64,000 bases of DNA. Origin: Ptiloglossa arizonensis. Taxonomy: Eukaryota; Arthropoda; Insecta; Hymenoptera; Colletidae. The stretch covers positions 7,614,001 through 7,678,000 of the forward strand of contig NC_135055.1 in NCBI RefSeq assembly GCF_051014685.1, given 5' to 3'. Shown here piece by piece: positions 40,701 to 53,530 of the stretch. Below the pieces are notes generated by a model, which saw only the letters and a program-made list of their open reading frames with translations, was not told the origin of the DNA and ran no database searches. The position numbers and the translations under genes were made by a program. Position 1 is the stretch's first letter. Every line of letters begins with the position of its first letter.

Positions 40701-43700
40701 CATTGGTATTGCTTATTTTTTAGTTTAATAGATTTGCATGCTTGTAGCAATTATCACAAAGTGAAGACTTTCATGTATTATTCACCATTACTTTCTAAAT
40801 TGTATTAATAAGTTCGGCGGATCAAATGTAGACTTAATTGCAGGCTTTTGCATACAAAACAATTTAGTTTAAATGCTTTAATGTAACAAATGCGTAATGT
40901 ATTTACGCTTAGAGGTTAAAAACTTACATAAGCATGTAATACGATTACATTATCGCTAATATTTTTAAAGTAATGCAATTCACTTGGCTCAGTAAATTCC
41001 CTAATCACATCTTATTTTATGCAATTTAAAACACATTAAGAAATCCAGCAATGTGCCTAGTAATAAAGATCATCGTAAGCAATAAAAAGTACTAATCAAT
41101 TTAACAAGTACTATTGAGTTGATTATAATTGTATTTTTAAAATAAATCTGAAGACGATTTTGATAGGGTGCATAGAGTATAGAAGAAAAGTAAAGGCAAA
41201 TAGTGTCCTTGTATGGGCCAGAATGCATTATTTAGAGTAGAGATAGAAACTAGATTAGCGCTCCATGCAGCAGGCATGGGCAACATAACAACAGCGCACT
41301 CAATTCTGGGACTCCCCCTTCCCCATTGTCCTCACGCCACAGCAGCCAGGACAGTTTGCACAAGAACAACTTGTCTGGTGTTGGATTGCCAATTGGCCAG
41401 CTATCTAGCTCACATTTGCATATCCAAACAACCATGAGTCCAGCAACAGCAGCAGCTGTGGCTGCAGCCCAAAAGAAGAAAGGGCAAGGAAAGATTAAGA
41501 GCAGTCTTGGTAGACTCTTCAGTAAGAAAGAAAAGGCAAGTGAATAAATTGATAATGATATATAAAATTAACAATAACTAACAAAGTAAAAAATTATGAA
41601 CAAAAGAGTATTTTGATTTTAGATAAAGGGAAAAGATACACCAATGCCTGGAGATATACCAGGTATGGGAGGAGCAAGTACACCTGCAGACCCTGATTAT
41701 GGAGATAGTGTTGCTGTAGCTGGAACTATGGGCAGCAAGAGTGACTTTGATCGTCGGAAAAAGAAAAGGTATACCCATGTAATTGTATATAGATCTCATG
41801 TGGATCTATGTCTATTAAATACAAGGTGATTCAATAATTTTGATTACCTTGAGTATGAACATTATATTTAGGAATATGGATAAAAACTTTTTCATAGATG
41901 GAAAGTTTTCTGAGATTTTAAGATGACCTCTATTTTTTGAAATGGCATATTATATTCTTTTATTCTTAGTGGAATAATGGATGTTTAAACAATTTCAACA
42001 ATCTTTGATACAAGATTATTCAACAATAAATAAAGAGTAAAATAATGATTCTTATATCATAAAACGTGCTTGGATTGCTGTTGTCATTTCCAGCTTGATT
42101 ATAGCATATGCTGCAATCAATCTTTTTCTGAATTGACTGTTTACATTTCTTACCATTTCATTGTTTTACTTTGGATTACAAGTAAATATGTACAACGTTT
42201 AATACCGAAACAATGTCGCAAGATATGAAATAAAGAATCATTGCAGTATCTGCTACACTCACTCTGGAAATGATAACAAGTGTACAGGCTTTAACAATCC
42301 AATGATTGCAATGTTGCGTTGATGTAAACGGACACCAATTTGAGTAATTCTTATGATGTAAGAATTGTCGTTTTATATATTTATTTATTGTCTAAAAAAA
42401 ATTGTCTAAATCTCCGCTATACTACTAGGAATAAAAAAGTATAACACGTCATTTAAAAAAGTAGAGGTAATTTTGAATTTTCTGAATACTATCCACCTAT
42501 AAAAAAGTTATCATTGCCATGTTATGGTTTCCTGTGTACCATACAACTTTTGTAAATAAAGTTCTTCCATACTTCTAAAAATAACGAAAATGTTAAAGGA
42601 ATCAGAATTATTAAGCCATCCTGTATAATTGTTCTAGTCCCAGTATGTTTGGTAGTATGCTGGACTCCTCTCGACATGAACTTTTGGCGGAGGCAATGAA
42701 AGCAGGAACACCCTTTGCTTTATGGAATGGGCCAACTGTGGTAGCTTGGCTTGAACTCTGGGTAGGCATGCCGACGTGGTATGTTGCAGCTTGTCGGGCA
42801 AATGTCAAAAGTGGTGCCATAATGAGTGCTCTTAGTGATACCGAAATTCAACGTGAAATTGGTATAAGGTATGAAATGAAGTTTATTAAAATCTGATGTG
42901 TGCATTTTACATTTAATTTAAAAATTTTTGTTACAGTAATCCTTTACATCGATTGAAACTAAGATTAGCTATCCAAGAAATGGTGTCACTCACAAGTCCA
43001 TCAGCACCAAAAACCTCTCGCACAACCTTAGCATTCGGAGATATGAACCATGAATGGATAGGTAATGTTTGGCTCCCAAGTCTGGGATTACCACAGTATC
43101 GATCTACTTTCATGGAGTGCCTTGTTGATGCTAGAATGTTGGATCACCTCACTAAGAAAGACCTCCGAGGTCAACTTAGAATGGTTGATAGTTTTCACAG
43201 GTATTGAAACAAGATCGGTGTCAGATAATGGTCTATATGATTTCATTGAATTGAATTTTACCCATTTTTACAGAACAAGTTTACAGTATGGCATTTCTTG
43301 TTTGAAGCGATTAAATTACGATAGGCAACAGTTAGAAGAAAGAAGGCGAATGGCAGAAGGTGCCAATGTTGATGTTCTTGTGTGGAGTAATGATCGCGTT
43401 ATAAGATGGGTGCAATCTATCGGCTTGAAAGTAATTTAAATACTGCAGTTCTCATTTTCTTAGAATTCATTAAATTCCGGGATAAAATATAATTTCATGT
43501 ATTCAGGAATATGGGAATCACCTTCTGGAATCTGGTGTTCATGGAGCTCTTATAGCCCTTGATGAAAATTTCGATGCGAATAGCTTTGCCCTAACGTTAC
43601 AAATTCCAACACAAAATACACAAGTAAATTCTAAATTTAACAAATTATTACTTTTATTTGTTCAAACTTGTACATGTTAAAGTAATTCACATTCTTTTTA

Positions 43701-43799
43701 TTTCTATAGACTCGACAACTGTTAGAGATGGAATTTGCAAATTTACTAACGGTAGGAACAGAAAGGCGACTTGACGAATCGAATAGTATGAAATCCTGA
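31719..43799 (+). CDS. Liprin-alpha: Liprin-alpha (LAR-interacting protein), 5' exon(s) missing
   Basis: Cytoplasmic scaffold of the presynaptic active zone that binds LAR-type receptor phosphatases and organises vesicle release sites (known family role). Exons, all joining in frame: 31719-31820, 33699-33863, 34172-34246, 34367-34462, 35220-35414, 36443-36730, 36827-36952, 37717-37873, 37944-38305, 38377-38619, 38690-38872, 38958-39050, 39144-39304, 39642-39689, optional 40093-40287, 41274-41535, 41623-41768, 42638-42868, 42937-43200, 43274-43430, 43507-43623, 43710-43799 (stop TGA). That is about 1186 residues without the optional exon. The N-terminal half is long coiled coil (for example [19 protein letters not shown] in exon 2), then a Ser-rich linker, then three SAM domains. 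The first exon opens mid-coiled-coil in phase 0, so the start codon and roughly the first 80-90 residues lie elsewhere, probably left of the window. The 35220 acceptor is weak; 35175 is an in-frame alternative. Confidence 0.95.
32335..33392 (+). mobile_element. DNA transposon relic with ~155-bp terminal inverted repeats, inside a Liprin-alpha intron
   Basis: The stretch 32335-32492 reappears reverse-complemented at about 33238-33392; both arms share, for example, ATCGTAGGCGACG and ACACGATGACCTT/ACACGATAACCTT. Between them an open frame (32568-32927, + strand) contains [10 protein letters not shown] and [15 protein letters not shown], which resemble the helix-turn-helix N-terminus (DUF4817 type) of mariner-like transposases common in ants and bees. 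No DDE/D catalytic part remains, so it is a dead internal-deletion copy. It lies between exons 31820 and 33699 in the same orientation as the gene. Confidence 0.75.
35244..35282 (+). repeat. CAG/CAA repeat coding polyglutamine in Liprin-alpha
   Basis: Encodes [14 protein letters not shown] in exon 35220-35414; likely variable in length between individuals or species. Confidence 0.85.
40093..40287 (+). other. Candidate optional (cassette) exon of Liprin-alpha
   Basis: A 195-nt block bounded by an acceptor (after CGAGCACAG) and a donor (AATAAG then GTTGTT). It starts and ends in phase 2, the same phase as the junctions of exons 39642-39689 and 41274-41535, so it can be included or skipped without changing frame. 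It would add 65 acidic/Ser/Arg-rich residues (includes [17 protein letters not shown]). The linker before the SAM domains is a typical site of alternative splicing in liprins. The donor is not ideal, so usage is inferred. Confidence 0.5.
42638..43623 (+). other. Triple SAM-domain block of Liprin-alpha
   Basis: Four consecutive exons (42638-42868, 42937-43200, 43274-43430, 43507-43623) encode the conserved C-terminal SAM repeats. SAM1 contains [19 protein letters not shown] and [12 protein letters not shown]2 contains [16 protein letters not shown] and [17 protein letters not shown]3 contains [18 protein letters not shown]. In liprins these domains bind CASK and liprin-beta. The final exon adds [20 protein letters not shown] and ends in MKS, so the VRTYSC-type PDZ ligand of vertebrate liprin-alpha is not present here. 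Confidence 0.93.
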
Positions 43800-44109
43800 T
43801 CCAACTTATCCAGCAGGCTGCCTCGACTACAACCACATCACGTCTAGTCTAAAATCCCAGCTATTACTAATCTCTGTACGCAAGTGTGTTGTAAAAGTTG
43901 TAAGAGCTTTAAGTATCATTCTAAGGGTATCTTCATACTGTTAAGAATATAACATGCGGTGATATGGAAAAGTGATCGGGGTTGTACTGTTAAAGTGGGA
44001 ACGATTATATCATATGTTCGAGAAGAAAATTTAAAGCGTTTTATCGATTTTTATGTCACGCGATTCATAAACTGCATGTTACATGTTTCGATGAAAAATA
44101 GTAATTCTA

Positions 44110-44115
44110 AATAAA
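44110..44115 (+). terminator. First poly(A) signal (AATAAA) after Liprin-alpha
   Basis: Consensus hexamer downstream of the TGA at 43799. Several others follow, so it is only the most proximal candidate. Confidence 0.4.
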
Positions 44116-47100
44116 TTACTTTCATATAGATACCGAAATGTAGTGAGCAGTCAAAACAAATTTTGCGATATACTTTTCCTCGAAAATCATAAGATCAGTA
44201 TAGGTAATTACGACAATAACTATAATTTATCCTGATTTTTAAATGTAGTGATTTGTAGTTTCGAAATAACATCATGGTAGTTTATAAACATTTTCACGAC
44301 GTAATTACGTATTTCTTATACTATATTGTGTACTTATACTGTGTAAAAAATAGTTAAAATGTCTATTTTGATACCACTTACCGCACAAAATGAAAATCCC
44401 GAAATTGTATTAGTATCATTGCTCTCGAGGAAACTATTTATGTACAAGAATCAGACTGCATTCTATATTTCTGCATCTATACGATGGTGACCTAATAATA
44501 CATATGATTATTATTATATATATTACTTTGCACAGAAGGAGTGTCAGAACAGTTATTCTCCTCTATTATTTCGATAAATTTTAAATGTTTGTAGATCGTA
44601 TATAAACTCATAATACAGCGTGTTGGTGTTAAATTTGATCAGCATTTTTTTGCAAACGGTATGTGAAAAATATGAAAGAGAGGAAAGCTGTACTATTTTT
44701 TGTACACAATACGATAGCGGACATCAATTTTTTATTTGTTCAATATTTTTTAGGGAACAAAGGTGACTTTCAATTTTTGACTTTTCATTTTTGATCTTGT
44801 ATGACTCTGAAAGTCATTGTGCAGCACATGGATGAATTTGTTTCAACACACATATTTATATGGCATAACAAAGTATGCTATGTACCATTTAAAAAATTGA
44901 AGTTCGTCTACCTTTGTTTTTCGAAAAATATTACACATAAAATTTCGGTTTCCCTCATTGTATTGTACATAAAAAATATTAAGACTTTTCTCTCTTTCAA
45001 TATTTTCAAATATTTACCATTTGCAAAAAAAAATGCTGATCAAATTTAATGTGAACATCCTGAATATTTAAAAAATACACCAGAACAACTATCATAATTA
45101 TAAAATTATCAAATAGGAAATCAGTTGCATAAACGTGTTTAAAAAAACTCGCTTTTTATTTACCGTCGACCAAGAATACAGACATTTTATACCAAAATAT
45201 TCGCGCAATGTATAAGTACGTGTATGAAGCATTAGTAGATGTTATAAGGTTAAGAAACTTTGTAATTTTAATTGATAAGTGAACAAATTAGTCACAAGTA
45301 TCTACGTTTTTATTATTTCTCATTTTAATTTTTATAATTGTAAAGGAATGATCATTTTTTATTCCGCTCTCTAGCATTTCTAATTTTTGTCAAAGAAATC
45401 ATCATTAATAGCTTATTCGTAAGTATTTATGAATATCTAATTCTGTTTTAAAGTTATAAAACGATTAGTTATTATTAGAAATGATTAGTAGGGAAAGATT
45501 TCGCGATGAAGGGCGTTATTATAAATGCAAAGAGAAAAAAAAAAGAAATGGCCATAGCAAGAACGGCAAAGGATACAGTGACAATGGCCATAAATATTAC
45601 TAACAGTTGTGACGATGTTGCTGAAGACAATGATTGCGATGATAATTATAATTATCCATTACAAATGTTATCAAACTGAAGGTGTGGTGAAAGACTGAGA
45701 CTTATGACAGCGACTGTAATGACAAAACTGTTCACGATAGAGAAGATCACAATAATGATGATAAGTTATAATGGGATGTTGTTAATGTTGTTGATACTTG
45801 AGGAATCATTGTTGTTGATGTTTGTTTCCCTGTGAAGTACCCCCTGCAAGCTGTTCATTCGTTGTAACTCCATGGCTCTGCACGACCTTCCGAATGGGCG
45901 CAAACGTACTAAATAGTTTCTACCAAAGATATCGCAATACAGTACGATGATTTTACGATCATATATGTGTACGAGAATTCTAACGTCGGCACTTAAGATA
46001 TATGCGCAGTAGAGAGATCAAAATATCTATATGTAAAGATCATACTGTACAGTTTCGTCCTTCGGCGTATAATACTTTTCTCTAAGTACCACCGATCAGT
46101 TGAAATATTTCTAGATAATCAGAAAGACTCGCTAAGCCAAAGCAACGTTACGCTACCTCAATACTGAAATACGGTGGTACACTTTTTCTTTGTATAGATA
46201 CTTCGATAACTCGTTTCCATGTATCCATGATTTTTAATCGTGATTAATTCCTACGCATATCAGGCGTAAATTTCTGGTTGATCTTATGTTAGTAAAAATA
46301 ATTCTTCGTAAAGAATGTTTTCAAATGCAAATTTTGCTTTGTAGATGTTAGAAAACCAATACTGGAAAATAGAACAAAAATTAATAATTTGGAAGGACAC
46401 ATAAATTTTCGTTCTTTAACAATACCGAACAGTTTTCTGTGTGTATTATAGAAAACTACATTTGAAAGAGAGCATTTTTACAATAGTATTACATGCTCTT
46501 TTCACTAATATAATGCTAGATGATTGTACAGAACTAATTTGTACAAATAAATAAATATACAAAGCTGAGGCACTTTGTGAAACAGAATGGCCGTCTCTCC
46601 CTTTCGGAAGTGTCTGCAGTATATGTAAATGACTGAACTTATTTTTAATGTATGCTAGTTAATTAGTGTCTATAGACATTCCAAGGAAAGCAAAACAAAG
46701 CCAACCTTCCAAAAAGCAGCCACATTCATAATCGTATATATGTAAATCATGACTCAATATGTAGCAGCTTTACCGCCTTCTATGTATTTAAGCATAAATA
46801 GATACATAAATACAAAAAGTTTTGCCTGAATCCAGCCTCCGACTGCTCGGTATCGAATGGAGCTTGAGTAAGCAGAATTTATGATATTTACAAACGATTT
46901 ACTATTAGATGTGTAATGTTTTTACCATGAATATGACTAATAAGTTTAAACAAATTTAATTTTTTCTTGCCTTCAATTTAGTTAAATTTGTTGTGAAAGT
47001 TCCTTTACGTTTGCATATGTACTCATAAAATTAATATTGAAACTTTTAATATTGTCTTCAGCAATACTGAAAGAATTTTTTGTGCTAAATGTAATATTTT

Positions 47101-48245
47101 TATGTAGTCTGATAATGTAACAATGTTTACAGAAAGACATGTACATCTAAGATTGCTTATTATTAGTTCACACATATTATAAAATTGTACAAATATTTGT
47201 GAAAAATGAAATTACTTATATTAAGTGTAATTTTTTCTCTTGATATTTAGTTTCGTTTTTCAAAAAAAAGTACATGCTAGCATATGGTAAAAACAAACAC
47301 GTAATAATGCGTAATATTGTGACATAACAATTTGTCATATGTTTTATTTCCAAATTTTTATTTCTTTTGTATATTCTTTCTTATGCTCAATTCGGCCGAA
47401 CTGACGGAAGAACAATTTTGACATTATTCTGAATTTTTTGTATAACATATGTTGGGAGTGTTATTGCTAGTTACTGTACATATATGTACGTACGTGTGTA
47501 TGCGTGAGAGTGAATGTGTATATATCTTTCTCTGTGTATATATGAATTATTTATTAACAAACCTGTAATTTTTAAACGTTTCATTACAAACCCAATGCAG
47601 TTGAATATACTACAACCTTAATATAGTTTGAAAAAGAGTTAAATTGCTATAAAATCTCTAACTACATTACTTCTAAATAAATTCTGTACAAATTTTGTTA
47701 GAATATATCAATATAATTGAGTTTCAAGAACTAACTTGCTATAGTAATCTGCAAATATAAAAGTTACAATCATGAATTAAGAACAATTATACCATCGTAT
47801 AATGTACAACTCAATGAATATATAACAAATACTTAAAGTTGTTCAGAAACAGAGAACAAAGTACATTGAAGTGGGCTTACAATTAAAAAATAAGGACTGT
47901 ACAGATATCATTGGGCCCATCTTTATAGAAATAAAACAAAAAACGTTTAATTTAAGTGGCATTTTTGTCAGCATTATCAGCTATAAATAAAGCATAATAT
48001 CTAATTTAATTAAAAGAATTTGATGTATCTAGTAGTAAATGGTTTTAAGAAACTTATTTTGTATGCAATGATTCTATGCAACAAATATCTAAATTATCAG
48101 TATATAGTTATACATGTACTGATTTTTATTTATATCTGACTATTTCACCTGGAGTAGTAGGTAATTGTGCCAGCATATAAAGCTACGATCGTGCTAGTAA
48201 GCAGATAATTGTCTAAAGAAACGTTCTAAATGTGAAGTAGTATAA

Positions 48246-48286
48246 ACACACACACACACACACACGCGCGTGCGTGCGCGCGCGCG
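48246..48286. repeat. (AC)n(CG)n alternating purine-pyrimidine tract
   Basis: About 41 bases of strict alternation: CA repeats running into CGCGCGTGCGTGCGCGCGCGCG. This composition favours left-handed Z-DNA. It stands out in a local background that is over 65% A+T. Confidence 0.9.
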
Positions 48287-49309
48287 GTTATATATTATAC
48301 ATTATATGTATATAGTACAATACACAGTGCACACAAAACAAATTTTAAGGTCTAACTAATAGTTTCATTAATTTTCTTAGTATAAATAATATATGTAAAA
48401 GATTTCTTACAAATTCATTGTAAAAAGAGGAATTGGCAAAAATGTTTGATTACATTTTATATTGCTCTGACAAATCAGTTTTTTATGCAGTTTGTACTTA
48501 TTCGATTATCATAAGATTTTAATAACTACTTAAAATATATCTTCTGTATTCCGAATTGTTTCATATTTTGTAGTTCATTATTTCTTACAGTCATAGGTGA
48601 TTTTATATGTTTATTTATTCTTCTAGATACTTGTAATTCTTTTAGTGAATAAATAGAACACAAATGTAGATTTTACTTTATTTTATTTTTATGTGTAAAC
48701 CCAAAGGGGGCAAATAAAAATATGATAAATGTGTGTATGTGAAAGAAAGGAGAAAGAAATTTATTAGGAACGACAACAGTATGTAGTATACTTAAATGAG
48801 TGCATTGTGCAAAACTCATATTTTGTTTGAAAGTTACTAATACCATGTACTACTTCACGTTTTCTGTAATGAATGTAAGATAATGTGTTTCATGTTGAAG
48901 TAAGGCACCTTTTTAGCTGTGATGTTAACAATAGAGAATTCATATAGAGATGCAAAACAAGAAAGAGAGTTAGTCTAATAGAAATGAATTTCATGTTATA
49001 GTTATTATAACGACAATTCAGTATTACAATATATACCAATGTTTGCTGACTAAGAATTCTACTACCGGTTAACGTCATTGCTAACAAAATATGGAAAGAA
49101 AATATAAATTACCATACGTTTGAAAATCACAACGAGGCACAAATTTTGTTGGGTCAGTGCTAACTTATGCACCCGAAACACACTGAAATCTTGAGTAACC
49201 AAAAATTGGATCTGAGATTTCATGCAAGTATACGTATAGAAAAATTAAAGTCATGAAAAAAAAAATGTTAACAGGATATACTTATTGGATAAATAATTAT
49301 AACGATAAT

Positions 49310-49440
49310 ACGATATTATCGCTACCACTACTGCTGCTAATAATACTATTATGACTATTATTATAACTACAACTACCATTAGTGCTACCACTATCATTAC
49401 TATAACTACAACTACTGCTACTACCATTACCATTATAAAT
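49310..49440. repeat. Imperfect ACT/ACC trinucleotide microsatellite
   Basis: Interrupted ACTACC/ATTACT-type units give spurious open frames on both strands (poly-Thr/Ile on plus, poly-Val/Ile on minus). Not coding. Confidence 0.8.
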
Positions 49441-50013
49441 TGTCCTTGTAATTTTTATATGCCAAGTGTATACTTTAATAGGATAAATGGAAGAATATGG
49501 GAAGTGAGTTGCAGTAAATGTAACATAATAGCCCTACTTAGTATAAGTAGGGTATAAACTATGTTAACTGAACTATGAATTATAAATATTGTATAAGACG
49601 ATAAATAATAATTATTATTACCATTATTATAACTATTATGGATTGAATTAGCAAATTGTAATCTACCCATCAACCACTTTGAAGTAAGGGAAATCTGAGT
49701 CTGTAATTCGTGTGTAACAAAAATCAAGCTGTACAATGTTGTTGTTATTGCTGTTGTTTTTTTATTATCCTTAATCTTATTATTTAAGGGGAAAATTTTT
49801 AATGCAAACCACTTAAAAATCAAATTTATAAAACTCGGAACCTTTTCTCCAGTATATGAACAAATGAATCGATTTTAAACATTCCCGAAAACAAATTTAT
49901 TTCTTTGTAACATATGTATTTTATATAGATGATTTATACGTTAACATTATACAAAATGTTTCCTACATTATTTCGTATTGTTATTTAAAGGTCACATGTA
50001 ATATAACCTCAAA

Positions 50014-51863
50014 ATGTTAAACTTGTTCTTAAGATTACTTTGTCTTATTTTATTTTCAATTAATTTCACACAAACCACCATTGAAAATGAATTTTGTGAG
50101 AAAGCAGATCAGTATAAACAAATTGACAAGAAATGCAGTATTCGATCACACTACTCGCAAAATCGGTTTGAAATTATTTTATAATTTATTCTCAATTTAC
50201 TAAAATTGATACCTTTTCTAACATAATCTCTATTTTAGTTATGTACTTTACGATGTTAATCCTCCCGAAGGTTTCAATCTTAGGAGAGATGTCTACATTC
50301 GTGTCGCAGTTTTTATAAAAAATTTAGTGAAACAAGATAATGAGTTCAAATGGAAATTAGTTTTACCACCTTGGGGTAATCTATGAATTTATTAATATTA
50401 CTACATTCTCTTTTATAATATTTTATAGAAATATATTTAAATATTTTAAACTTTTTTTCTAGGTAATTTGTACCATTGGCAAAGTAAACACATAGGATCA
50501 CAAACACAATTGCCCTGGAATACATTTTTTGATATTGCAAGTTTACAAAAATATGTCCCAGTCATTGAAATGTATCAATTTCTACAAGGTACAACTGTTA
50601 TTACTTCATCATGACTAACAGAGTCATGGGAAATTTACTTTTCAGAGTATTCTTCAGATAATAAACAAACACAACTTGACATTGTATATATTCTACAAAA
50701 CGATGAAGAAATGTTTAAAACAGGTAAATTCGAAGACAAAAATGAGATAGTAAAGTGTACTGATAAGTCTTTATGGTACAGTAAACTAGAATCTAACAAA
50801 TATAATGGATACTTTTGGGGATACCATAATATAACTTCTAAAGATGTTAAATGTGTTAAGTTTCATGGTATAATGTCAAATCTCCAAAAAAATCTTAGAC
50901 CCAAGATTTATAGGTAACAGGGTATAACATTTTTAAATATTCTTTATATTCTATACATACTATATCATACAATTAATAATTATAAATGTTCTCACAGCTC
51001 TGTAGTATTTGATCATATGGAAATTGCATTGCACAATGTTTATGGCTCACAGGAATATTGGAGAGCTAGACGTAGTATGCGGTACAATTCTGAATTATAT
51101 AATATTGCAAATAAATACAGAAGAGACTTTCTTAACTCAACGGACAAAGACGATGGGACAGAACGACCAAATGATTGGTCTAAAGAAAAGGTTTTTAATT
51201 GTAATAAAATAGATAAATAAATTTAGATTTTTTTCTTATGTATAATTTTATTTATAGAATAGAAGAAATGCAATAGGAGGACCATATTTATCAGTTCATT
51301 TGAGAAGACGCGACTTTTTAATTGGTCACACTTCAACAGTACCAACAATAAGATCTGCTGCTTCTCAGATGAAAAAAAAAATGAATGAACTTGGATTAAA
51401 ACTTTTATTTGTTGCCACAGATGCTACAGAGGAAGGTAATTCATATTTAAATTTTTATTTAAAATTACAATTTAAACTAGGTTAATCATTCTACAAATTT
51501 TTATAGAATTTAAAGAACTTGAGAAATACCTGTTTAACCATACAGTTCTTAGATTTATTCCATCAGATTATATATTGAATAAATTTAAAGATGGTGGGGT
51601 TGCAATTATTGATCAAATAATTTGCTCATATGCCAGGTAAAGATCAATAATAATATTATTTAATTCTTTTTTTCACAAATGAAAAGAAGGTTCAATAGTT
51701 ATCTTCTCTTAGATATTTTTTAGGAACATATGGCTCAACTTTTACATTCAGAATACAAGAAGACAGGGAAATTATTGGTTTTCCTACTAAAACAACATTT
51801 AATAATTTCTGTAGAAATAATAAACAATGTAACTCTAATGAACAGTGGGAAATTGTTTGGTAA
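50014..51863 (+). CDS. POFUT2: GDP-fucose protein O-fucosyltransferase 2
   Basis: ER enzyme that transfers fucose from GDP-fucose to Ser/Thr in thrombospondin type 1 repeats (known family role). Eight exons join in frame: 50014-50165, 50239-50375, 50463-50588, 50646-50913, 50998-51190, 51258-51435, 51507-51636, 51713-51863, giving 444 residues, close to the usual family length. The start is the ATG opening a hydrophobic signal peptide ([20 protein letters not shown]). Family motifs: [14 protein letters not shown] near residues 55-68 (its Glu corresponds to the proposed catalytic base), [40 protein letters not shown] near 299-312 (donor-binding Arg), [19 protein letters not shown] and STFTFRI. 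No frameshift or missing key residue was seen. BLOC1S6 converges on it 128 bases downstream. Confidence 0.96.
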
Positions 51864-51991
51864 CGTATAAAAATATAAATTATATCAGAATTAGTAAAAA
51901 CGACTAAACGATTTCATATGCAAAATTCACTGTAAGTGAATGCCCAAATACATTGTTTTTTTGTACATCTAAATATTGTTTTCAACATCAA

Positions 51992-52981
51992 TTATTTTCC
52001 TTCATTTACTGCAGGTTTACCAATTAATTCTTGTTCACGACGAATTTCTTGTTCCTTATTCAAAGCCTCTTTTTGTTTCACTTGTTGCAATCTTGATGCT
52101 CGTTTCTATGGGAAAAGAATGTATCAGAAACATAAATGAATTATAATTAAATTATGAATGCTTACTTTTAATTTGAATGTTCGTTCATGAATTAAAGCCA
52201 TCTCTTTCTTCATTAAAGTTAGTTTTCCTTGATAAACTTTAATAGTTTGAAACTGCAATACATATTTGCTTGCATATTTTATATTCTACATCTTGTGTTA
52301 TATTATGGATTTATACTAAAATTTTATTATGTAAAATACATCATCTAATAATATTATATAATATAAAATTGTTTTTATTAGGATAAGAATATGTATATTT
52401 CACTATAATATCTTACCATTTCATTTAAGTTAACACTTTCAAAAGTTTCTTGAAGCTTTTTATTTTCAATTTGCATCTGACTGATTAAAGCTTCTTGTTT
52501 GTTCCTAGACAAGAATAATAAAAAAACAGAAATATAAATAATATTTATATATATTGTTTCCTCTTACGTTGCTTCATTAAGTTCTTTATGAACTTGTTCC
52601 AATGGTAACTGATAAATACTTAAAAGTCCTTCAGCTAATTTTTTAGCAGCATCTGAAAAATCCACTTCATCATTGTTGCTACAAGATAAAAAAATGTAAT
52701 TACTATGTAAAATATTAAATAGCTATTTACATAATGGTAAATGTGTAGTTAATTGAAACTTAAATGATACTCAAGAAAAATTTTGCTGGTTAAATAATTT
52801 AAATTTAATAATTATTGTAATTATATTCAGAAAAAAAAAACTGTTTTAATGCAAGCTGTATGTGCTTTAACGGCATTAAGTGTTGACATTTTTTATTTGT
52901 TTAACAAGGAGGTTACCTTTCGTGCTTTTCAATATGTGATTGAATCTTCTTTAGTTCTGCCTCTTCGATGTCAGTCATCAT
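51992..52981 (-). CDS. BLOC1S6: Pallidin, BLOC-1 subunit 6
   Basis: Subunit of BLOC-1, the coiled-coil complex that sorts cargo to lysosome-related organelles such as insect eye pigment granules (known role). Five exons on the minus strand in transcription order: 52917-52981, 52568-52678, 52417-52504, 52166-52252, 51992-52105, all in phase, giving 154 residues against about 172 in mammals. The start is the first of two adjacent ATGs (MMTDIEEAELKKIQSH). Recognised by the family signature KKLAEGLLSIYQLPLEQV near residues 34-51 and by the C-terminal coiled coil (KVYQGKLTLMKKEMALIHER, then KLKKRASRLQQVKQKEA). The 3' end faces POFUT2, so their UTRs may overlap. Confidence 0.93.
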
Positions 52982-53419
52982 TTTAAACACTTTATTATTT
53001 TGTAATTACTGGAATACATACAAGAAAATCGGATTAAAATTTGAATCAAATGGTAATGTTACGAATTTGATGTGGGTCAACTAGAATGACGACATTCGCC
53101 TGACGGGAACTTTATACTTTTAATAGTGTGTTATGATTTTTAAGAATTTTTTATTATTTTTGACATTTTTTCCACAACAATGTTATCATAATTGTTTTAT
53201 TTCAGAAGTAGATGTAAACATCATAACACCTAATCATGACAAGTTATAATAATTTACGGTAATAAGAATCAAAATTACATACCGGATAATATAAAAAATT
53301 GAAATAATAAATAATAATAAACACTACTTATATTACACTTAAGTCAGTTGATTTTAACGATGTGTAAAAGTGTAAACTATACAATGGATCAAATTTAAAC
53401 GTTAGAGAAGTATAAACTA

Positions 53420-53530
53420 GAGATGGAAAACTATCAATTAGACTATCGAAACTATCGATAGTTTCCGATTATCTAATGGGTTTCGATATACTACTATCGA
53501 TACTTGTACTTTTCTATGTCGATACATTTT
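53420..53530. repeat. ATCGATA-rich hAT-like terminal sequence
   Basis: Contains palindromic ACTATCGATAGT and repeated TATCGATA-type words. Such words are typical of insect hAT element ends, but no transposase or paired end was found. Confidence 0.35.

Larger units (their letters stand above)
43800..50013 (+). other. Gene-free stretch after Liprin-alpha: probable long 3' UTR plus spacer
   Basis: About 6.2 kb of AT-rich DNA with no convincing coding exon on either strand. The first consensus poly(A) hexamer AATAAA is at 44110-44115, about 310 bases after the stop; further AATAAA copies recur around 46550. Long 3' UTRs are common in neuronal insect genes, so several nested 3' ends are possible. 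It also holds microsatellites (48246-48286, 49310-49440). The true 3' end cannot be set from sequence alone. Confidence 0.6.

Noticed and set aside
49251..49823. Overlapping open frames on both strands
   Set aside because: Created by trinucleotide microsatellite and AT-rich sequence.
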